Origin: Planctomycetota bacterium
GTDB taxonomy: Bacteria; Planctomycetota; UBA8742; UBA2392
Length of the DNA: 64,000 bases
Direction: 5' to 3'
Assembly: GCA_003576915.1 (NCBI GenBank)
Contig: QEVF01000015.1
Span: forward strand, 1 to 64,000
Shown here: one piece after another, positions 58,992-64,000 of the stretch
Layout of the letters: each line of letters starts with the position of its first letter
How positions within the stretch are numbered: the stretch's first letter is position 1
Made by a program: the position numbers and the translations under genes
Notes under the pieces: generated by a model
The model's input: only the letters and a program-made list of their open reading frames with translations
Told to the model about the DNA's origin: nothing
Databases searched by the model: none

Positions 58992-60491
58992 ATGCGCGAG
59001 ATGTCGGTCAAGGAAATCAAGCTGGCGGTCGGGGGCGAGTGGCTCAAGCGGCCCGGCGAAGGCGGTGCAAATTCCGAAAGTCAGCGCGCTGCTGTCAGCA
59101 TCGCGCGCGGCATCTCCACGGACACCCGCACGCTCGTGCAGGGCGATGTCTTCGTGGCGCTGACGGGCCCGAACTTTGACGGCGCCAGCTTCCTGGAGAG
59201 TGCTCAAGCCAGGGGTGCCGTGGCCCTGGTCACGCAGCGGCTTCCTGAAGGCTTTGTGCCGCGCGTGCCCACCATCATGGTGGAGGATGCGCTGGTGGCG
59301 CTGGGTCGCCTGGCTGCGGCCAACCTGAACGCGCTCAAGGCCTGCGTGGTCGCCGTGGGAGGCAGCAACGGCAAGACCACGACAAGGGAACTGACCTTTG
59401 CCGTGCTGGCCCGGCGCTTTGCGGCGATTCAGAATCACGCCAACGAAAACAACCTCGTCGGCGTGCCCCTGACGCTTCTGCGCGCGGGCGAGCGCCATGA
59501 CTTTGTCGTGGCCGAGCTGGGCACCAACCAGAAGGGCGAGGTGGCGCGACTTGCGGCCATCGCGCGCCCGCGTTGCGCGATACTCACCAGCATCTCTGAA
59601 GAGCATCTTGAAGGCCTGGGAAGCCTCGAAGGGGTGCTGGACGAAGAGGCGGCGCTGCTTGAGGCCCTGCCCATGGACGGAATCGCCATTGTGAACTTCG
59701 ATGATGTCCGCTGCGTTCGCGCCGCGGCGCGCGCCAACTGCCGCGTGGTCAGCTACGGCACCGACGAGCGCTGTGAGATCCGCGCCGGGGATATCCGCAT
59801 GGATCGCGAGGGCACGCACTTCGTCGTGAATGACCGCTACGCCTTTCAGCTCCCTCTGCTGGGACGGCACAATGTGAACAACGCACTGGCGGCCATCGCC
59901 ACGGGCTGGGTGTGCGGCGTTTCCATGCAGGAGATGCAGAGCGCCCTGCGCGACGTCGAGCCCGCGCCGCACCGCCTGGAGTACCGGCAGTTCGGCGGCA
60001 TCGGAGTGATAGACGACAGCTACAACGCCAATCCTGCCAGCATGTGCGCGGCGCTGCGCACGCTGGCCGCCTTCCCCTGCCGCGGGCAGCGTGTGGCAGT
60101 GCTGGGTGACATGCTCGAACTGGGGGCACACAGTGAGCGGCTGCACCGCGAGGTGGGCGCCTTCGCAACGACTTTGGCGCCGGACCTCGTGATCACGGTG
60201 GGTGCCAGCGCCCACCTGATGGCCGATGCTCTTGAGGAGCACTTCGAGAAGGCCGGGCGCGGCGCCGTCTGGCGCTGCAAGGACGCCGCCGACGCCGCCG
60301 CCGAACTTCTGCGTGAACTTCAGGAAGGTGATGTCGTGCTGCTCAAGGGCAGCCATGGCATGAATCTCAATCGCGTCACCCAGGCCCTGAGACTCAGGTT
60401 TGCCGTGGCGGTGCAGGCCAGGGCCATGCGTCCCACGCTGCGGGAATTGCCCGTGGGCGACGAACTTCCCCATAACCTCGCCACTCTTTGA
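58992..60491 (+). CDS. murF: UDP-MurNAc-tripeptide:D-Ala-D-Ala ligase
   Basis: Adds D-Ala-D-Ala to complete the UDP-MurNAc-pentapeptide. 499 aa. It shows GISTDTRTLVQGDVFVALTG, the ATP loop VAVGGSNGKTTTRELTFAVL, NHANENNLVGVPLTLLR, AVAELGTNQKGEV-like FVVAELGTNQKGEVARL, ISEEHLEGLGSLEGV, VIDDSYNANPASMCAALRTLA and VLGDMLELG. The N-terminus (MREMSVKEIKLAVGGEW) contains the usual start. The stop overlaps mraY (TGATG). Confidence 0.95.
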   Translation: MREMSVKEIKLAVGGEWLKRPGEGGANSESQRAAVSIARGISTDTRTLVQGDVFVALTGPNFDGASFLESAQARGAVALVTQRLPEGFVPRVPTIMVEDALVALGRLAAANLNALKACVVAVGGSNGKTTTRELTFAVLARRFAAIQNHANENNLVGVPLTLLRAGERHDFVVAELGTNQKGEVARLAAIARPRCAILTSISEEHLEGLGSLEGVLDEEAALLEALPMDGIAIVNFDDVRCVRAAARANCRVVSYGTDERCEIRAGDIRMDREGTHFVVNDRYAFQLPLLGRHNVNNALAAIATGWVCGVSMQEMQSALRDVEPAPHRLEYRQFGGIGVIDDSYNANPASMCAALRTLAAFPCRGQRVAVLGDMLELGAHSERLHREVGAFATTLAPDLVITVGASAHLMADALEEHFEKAGRGAVWRCKDAADAAAELLRELQEGDVVLLKGSHGMNLNRVTQALRLRFAVAVQARAMRPTLRELPVGDELPHNLATL

Positions 60492-61663
60492 TGGACCGCG
60501 CCATGACCCCTGCTCCGCTCGCGCTTGCCGACCCGATGTCGGCTTTGATGATGCTGGCCCTTGCCCTCGGGTTGTGGCTGACCGCTGCCGCTGTCACGGT
60601 TGGCGCCGGCCGCCTGGTGATTCCCTGGCTGGTCAAGCGCAAGATCAATGATGGCGAACAGCGCAAGGCCAGTGATTACCTGCGCATGCTGCATTCCGAC
60701 AAGAAGAACACGCCGACCATGGGCGGCGCGTTCATGGTGCCCGCGTGGCTGCTGGTCTCAACCCTGGGCGCCTGCATGCTGGTGCTTCTGGGCTTTGATG
60801 CCCTGCGTGTGCTCGGCGCGCTTGGCCTCGCCGCCTTCGTGGTGCTCGGCAACGGCGCCCTGGGCCTGGTGGACGACTACTGCAAGCTGACCAAGCGGGG
60901 GAAGGACGGCATCAGCGGCAAGGCCAAGCTGGCCGCCCAGACGGTTATCGCGGCTATGGCCTCGAGCGGCGCCTGCTGGCTGCTGGGCGACTCCGGGCGC
61001 GTGCTGGTGCTGCCCTTTGTCAGCGTTGACATCGGCTGGTGGATGGTCCCCCTTGGCACCTTCGTGATCGTGGGGGCGGGCAATGCCTACAACCTGACGG
61101 ACGGTCTGGACGGGCTCGCGGGCGGCACCGGCAGCGTGGCCTTCTACGCCCTGGCAGGCGGCGCCGGCCTGCTGGCGGCCCTGGGCAGCGCGCCTGCGCT
61201 TGCGCTGGAGGCGGCGCTTCTGGGCAGCGTCGCTTCGGGCGCGCTGCTCGGATTTCTTTACTGGAATCGCCACCCGGCCAAGGTGTTCATGGGCGACACC
61301 GGCAGTCTCTCCCTTGGAGCGTTGCTGGGCCTTCTGGCCGTTCTGGCCCGGCTCGAACTCCTGCTGGCCGTCGTGGGCGGCGTCTTCGTCGTGGAAGCCT
61401 TGAGCGTGATGCTGCAGGTTGGCTACTTCAAGCTGAGCAAGGGCAGGCGCATCTTCCGCTGCGCGCCCCTGCACCATCACTTTCAGTTCGGCGGCTGGCA
61501 CGAAACCAAGGTGACGCGGCACTTTCTGGCGGCGGCCTGCGCCTGTGCCTTTGTCGGCCTGGCTCTCGCCGCGACGTTCGTGCGCCTGCCCCAGCACCCG
61601 CCGCAAGTGTCCAAGCCCGGCGTGGAGCGAGAAGTGCCGGCGGACGCTGTCGTCCAGCGGTGA
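60491..61663 (+). CDS. mraY: Phospho-MurNAc-pentapeptide transferase
   Basis: Transfers phospho-MurNAc-pentapeptide to undecaprenyl phosphate to form lipid I. 390 aa with about ten membrane helices. Signatures are KKNTPTMGGAF, VDDYCKLTKRGKDGISGKAKL, NAYNLTDGLDGLAGG, FMGDTGSLSLGALLG and CAPLHHHFQFGGWHETKVTRHF. ATG 60491 overlaps the murF stop (TGATG). It is the last dcw gene here: murD, ftsW, murG and murC do not follow. Confidence 0.96.
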   Translation: MDRAMTPAPLALADPMSALMMLALALGLWLTAAAVTVGAGRLVIPWLVKRKINDGEQRKASDYLRMLHSDKKNTPTMGGAFMVPAWLLVSTLGACMLVLLGFDALRVLGALGLAAFVVLGNGALGLVDDYCKLTKRGKDGISGKAKLAAQTVIAAMASSGACWLLGDSGRVLVLPFVSVDIGWWMVPLGTFVIVGAGNAYNLTDGLDGLAGGTGSVAFYALAGGAGLLAALGSAPALALEAALLGSVASGALLGFLYWNRHPAKVFMGDTGSLSLGALLGLLAVLARLELLLAVVGGVFVVEALSVMLQVGYFKLSKGRRIFRCAPLHHHFQFGGWHETKVTRHFLAAACACAFVGLALAATFVRLPQHPPQVSKPGVEREVPADAVVQR

Positions 61664-61668
61664 TTTCG

Positions 61669-62622
61669 CTAGTCCACCTTGCCGCTCAGCGCGGCATAGC
61701 CCATGTAGGCAAACTCGCGAACCTTCGGGTCCGGGTCCTTCTCCGAAAGCTGCTTGAGCCGCTGCGCATCGGTCTGGAGTCCGATACGTGAAAGGGCGAT
61801 GGCGGCGTTGCCGCGCGCCGCGGCATCGGGATCATCGAGCATTTCGAGCACGATGTCGCGGCCGCTGCGGTCTCCAAAGTTCGCGAGGTTGCAGGCGGCG
61901 GCGCGGCGGATGACCTTGTTTTCGAGATTCATGAGGCGGGAGAGTTCACGCCGCGCCGGCTCGCGGAAGCGTCGGCTGCGGTTCATGACGCCCAGGGCGC
62001 CGCAGGCCGCCTCGACGAGTGCCGGTGCGCGGCTCTGGCTGTTGGCGCAGAAGGCCAGCACGCCATCAAAGGTCAGTTCCAGGTCGGCGTAGATTTTGTC
62101 GTGCTGTTCTTCGATGTTGCGGGCGCTCTGGCGCCTCTGTTCGTCGAGTTCGTTGCGGGCACGATTGAACTCATCGCCGCTGAGTTCCGCTTTCAACTTG
62201 TCGAGCTTGCCCCGGTAGCCCTGCTCCAGACGAAGCTGAGCCCCCCTTGCCTCCTCGGCGGCGTTCTGGGCCTGAATCGAAATCTGCACCAGCGCGTGGT
62301 AAACGTCCTTGTCGTTGCTGCTGGTCAGGTACTCGTTGATGGTGGCGACGGATAGCGGCCGCCCAATCCAGTTCAGATACCAGACTGAGAACACGGCCAG
62401 GGGAATGAGCAGCGTGAAGCCGATCAACCACCAGGGTGGCCGCGTCGATTTGACGGGCGCCGGCGCTGCGGGTTCGGCCTCAGGTGCGGCCTGGCCGCGT
62501 TGCCCGGTCAGGGGGTCGGTTGGTAGATCGTCGTCGGGGCGCACGTCGATGTAGGACGCCGCGGGGTCGTGGCGCTCGGATGCTTCCGGCAGGTCGTCAG
62601 GGTCAATGCGCGGCTTGGTCAT
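61669..62622 (-). CDS. Membrane-anchored HEAT-repeat-like protein
   Basis: A 317-residue protein. Acidic N-terminus (RIDPDDLPEASERHDPAASYIDVRPDDDLPTDP), one membrane helix (PPWWLIGFTLLIPLAVFSVWYLNWIG), a coiled-coil stretch (EEARGAQLRLEQGYRGKLDKLKAELSGDEFNRARNELDEQRRQSARNIEEQHDKIYADL) and a C-terminal alpha solenoid of about four HEAT-like repeats ending GNAAIALSRIGLQTDAQRLKQLSEKDPDPKVREFAYMGYAAL. Function unknown; it stands last in a minus-strand group with cbb3-oxidase accessory genes, so a role in respiratory complex assembly is possible. Confidence 0.75.
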   Translation of the reverse strand: MTKPRIDPDDLPEASERHDPAASYIDVRPDDDLPTDPLTGQRGQAAPEAEPAAPAPVKSTRPPWWLIGFTLLIPLAVFSVWYLNWIGRPLSVATINEYLTSSNDKDVYHALVQISIQAQNAAEEARGAQLRLEQGYRGKLDKLKAELSGDEFNRARNELDEQRRQSARNIEEQHDKIYADLELTFDGVLAFCANSQSRAPALVEAACGALGVMNRSRRFREPARRELSRLMNLENKVIRRAAACNLANFGDRSGRDIVLEMLDDPDAAARGNAAIALSRIGLQTDAQRLKQLSEKDPDPKVREFAYMGYAALSGKVD

Positions 62623-62687
62623 GTCTTTGGAATGAAAGGGGGCGCGCGGATGCCGGCGCCCCCGGGAAAGCCCCCGCGTGCCCGCGG

Positions 62688-63221
62688 CTACTGCCCCGCC
62701 GCTTTGACTTCAATGGTGATCGTCTTCTGGCCCTTGCCCTGGCCGGAGTGGCAGAAGATCGTGAAGCGGTACTCCCCGGGCTTGGTGGGGGTGCCGGCAA
62801 TGGCAACGCCCGCCTCAGACTCCACAAACGCCGTGCCGGGGGGCAGGACGTCATCGTCGCCCAATGTCCACACCTGGCCGCCGCGCCCACCCTCGGCGCG
62901 CAACACAAGTTCGGCCTCCTGGCCCACTTGCCAGGTAGCTTCAGCCTGCGTGCGGATGACGGGGTCAATCTTTCCCGGGTACTGCTGTTCTTCGGACTTG
63001 TGCAGCCAGCCCGCGCCGAACTTGGGGTATCCCGCCTCGTGCTCCACAAACTGGTTCCAGTAGGCCATGCACAGGCCCGCGGTGAAGCCGATGTACAGCA
63101 GCAGCAGCCACCACGCTACGGGCTTGGCGGTTTCCGTGATTCCGGCGTCCGGCCAGATTTCGAGGTGCTCTTCGTGCGATTGGACTTCCGTTTCGGAGTG
63201 TGCGGCAGCGGCGTGGCTCAT
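62688..63221 (-). CDS. Membrane-anchored protein with Ig-like domain, cbb3-oxidase neighbour
   Basis: A 177-residue protein. His-rich N-terminus (HAAAAHSETEVQSHEEHLEIW), one membrane helix (PVAWWLLLLYIGFTAGLCMAYW), then an extracytoplasmic segment NQFVEHEAGYPKFGAGWLH and a beta domain with GVAIAGTPTKPGEYRFTIFCHSGQGKGQKTITIEV, matching putative Ig (He_PIG) domains. The N-terminal half resembles the membrane anchor of CcoP, but no CxxCH haem motif exists. It lies two bases downstream of ccoS, so it is probably part of the cbb3 oxidase set; an unrecognised subunit is possible. Confidence 0.65.
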   Translation of the reverse strand: MSHAAAAHSETEVQSHEEHLEIWPDAGITETAKPVAWWLLLLYIGFTAGLCMAYWNQFVEHEAGYPKFGAGWLHKSEEQQYPGKIDPVIRTQAEATWQVGQEAELVLRAEGGRGGQVWTLGDDDVLPPGTAFVESEAGVAIAGTPTKPGEYRFTIFCHSGQGKGQKTITIEVKAAGQ

Positions 63222-63223
63222 GG

Positions 63224-63427
63224 TCAGCCCTTGCTCCCTTGGTCGGCGGGAAGCGTGGTCGCCGAGGCGTCATCCAGGTCATGGATGCGGTGGGCGACAT
63301 CTTCCACGTTATCAAATTGGCGGTCTTTGATGGCCCAGACGAAAATGAACCAGGCAGCTACACCGGCCAGCGCCGAAATGAAGAACAGCGCAACCACGGT
63401 GCTGATGCCAAGATTGATTGCCGCCAT
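63224..63427 (-). CDS. ccoS: cbb3-type cytochrome oxidase assembly protein CcoS
   Basis: A 67-residue protein with one membrane helix (LGISTVVALFFISALAGVAAWFIFVWAIKDRQFDNVEDVAHRIHDLDD). CcoS proteins share the pattern hydrophobic helix followed by W-x-x-x-x-x-QFDD-, here WAIKDRQFDNVED. It is needed for cofactor insertion into the cbb3 oxidase. It sits directly after a ccoI-like copper ATPase, the common order ccoI-ccoS. It lacks the usual start MS-ILYLLIP-type opening, so the call rests on the QFD tail and neighbours. Confidence 0.75.
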   Translation of the reverse strand: MAAINLGISTVVALFFISALAGVAAWFIFVWAIKDRQFDNVEDVAHRIHDLDDASATTLPADQGSKG

Positions 63428-63430
63428 GGG

Positions 63431-64000
63431 TCACCTGCCTGCTTCTAAAGTGGGTGCCGGGCCCGCGGGCCCAGGTTCCAACTGGGGCGAAACGTTACGC
63501 TCGAAATCGCGCAGACGCCACGAGTTTCCTACGACAAAAAGACTCGAAATCAGCATCGCCAGCGCCGCCCATTGCGGCGCCAGGCGGCCCATCACCGCCA
63601 AAGCTACCGCCGCCGCATTATAGCCAAAGGCCCAGAACAAGTTGAGCCACATGACGACCAGGGTCCGCCTCGCCAGTCGTACCGTCAGGGGCAGCCGCGT
63701 CAGGTCGCTGCCAAGCAACGTCATGCCGGCGGCCAGGCGCGCCAGTCCCGACGCGTCCGAGAAAGTGATGCCCACGCCGGCGGCCATCAGCGCCGGGCCG
63801 TCGTTGAGGCCGTCGCCCGTCATGGCCACCCACGGCGCGCCCAGGTTCTGCACGATTTCGAGCTTCTCCTGCGGCCGCTGCCGCGCCTGAACCCTCAAGA
63901 TGCCCGTTTCGCGCGCTACTCGCTGGCCGGCCGCTTCGCTGTCCCCCGTGACCAGCCTGACCTCAAGCCCCAGGTCCGTCAGCTCGCGCACGGCCTGCCG
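63431..64000 (-). CDS. Copper-type P-type ATPase, C-terminal part (ccoI-like), partial
   Basis: The gene continues past the window end, so only the last 189 residues are seen. They carry LRxLGxxVRLVTGDS-type and the hinge motif MTGDGLNDGPALMAAGVGI of P1B ATPases, followed by two membrane helices (LVVMWLNLFWAFGYNAAAVALAVMGRL and WAALAMLISSLFVVGNSWRLRDF). The MISS-x-V-N-S-RLR ending is typical of copper transporters such as CcoI/CopA. With ccoS four bases downstream, copper supply to the cbb3 oxidase is the likely role. Confidence 0.87.
   Translation of the reverse strand, partial: RQAVRELTDLGLEVRLVTGDSEAAGQRVARETGILRVQARQRPQEKLEIVQNLGAPWVAMTGDGLNDGPALMAAGVGITFSDASGLARLAAGMTLLGSDLTRLPLTVRLARRTLVVMWLNLFWAFGYNAAAVALAVMGRLAPQWAALAMLISSLFVVGNSWRLRDFERNVSPQLEPGPAGPAPTLEAGR

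Overview
The window is a compact, GC-rich (roughly 62-66% by eye) stretch of bacterial chromosome with about 57 protein genes. I recognise no rRNA, tRNA, CRISPR array or insertion sequence. The cell was a Gram-negative (diderm) rod-or-coccus type with peptidoglycan: there is an LPS-core/lipid-export operon, a type IV pilus operon with a PilQ outer-membrane secretin, and the first part of a dcw cell-wall cluster (mraZ to mraY). Three Hanks-type Ser/Thr kinases, a TPR protein carrying two RNA polymerase alpha C-terminal domains, many lineage-specific secreted or membrane proteins, the futalosine-type menaquinone gene mqnD and cbb3-oxidase accessory genes suggest a planctomycete or another PVC-like deep lineage. 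That placement is inference; nothing in the window proves it.

Layout. 1-1730: a low-GC pair of accessory genes, one with a HEPN-type RNxxxH motif. 1873-7231: an aldehyde dehydrogenase, two exported or anchored proteins and a NeuB-family sialic-acid-type synthase. 7347-8284: a coupled pair of small membrane proteins, divergent from the next operon. 8350-20526: nine co-directional, mostly overlapping genes that begin and end with a Ser/Thr kinase and enclose a zinc-ribbon membrane protein, a dual-specificity phosphatase, two GT4 glycosyltransferases, a tandem LPS-kinase-like protein, a heptosyltransferase and an MsbA-like flippase. 20527-30184: the type IV pilus locus (pilA, three minor-pilin-like genes, then pilM-N-O-P-Q) with an unusually rich control region in front of pilA. 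30205-37781: isoprenoid genes (polyprenyl synthase, dxs), NAD kinase, a TPR protein and a GAF/HD-GYP protein. 37853-42700: Uma2 nuclease, mqnD, a NapG-like ferredoxin, a cysteine desulfurase and aroA.

42709-47404 is minus strand: the third kinase, the TPR/alpha-CTD protein, a lipoprotein and an FmdB-like zinc ribbon. 47676-50740 holds three secreted proteins of similar design; 50888-53001 (minus) a secreted TPR protein and pyrF. 53313-61663 is the dcw cluster: mraZ, a small unknown gene, rsmH, ftsL-like, ftsI, murE, murF, mraY. It stops after mraY. 61669-64000 (minus) holds a HEAT-like membrane protein, a membrane-anchored Ig-like protein, ccoS and the 3' part of a copper P-type ATPase (ccoI-like).

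The most interesting material is regulatory. In front of pilA there is a sigma-54-like promoter, a leader of about 130 nt whose terminator stem competes with an alternative helix, and then a sigma-70-like promoter overlapped by a perfect palindrome. The kinase-bracketed LPS operon, the TPR/double alpha-CTD protein, the HD-GYP protein with a large insertion and a run of stem-loops between mraZ and the next gene also deserve follow-up.
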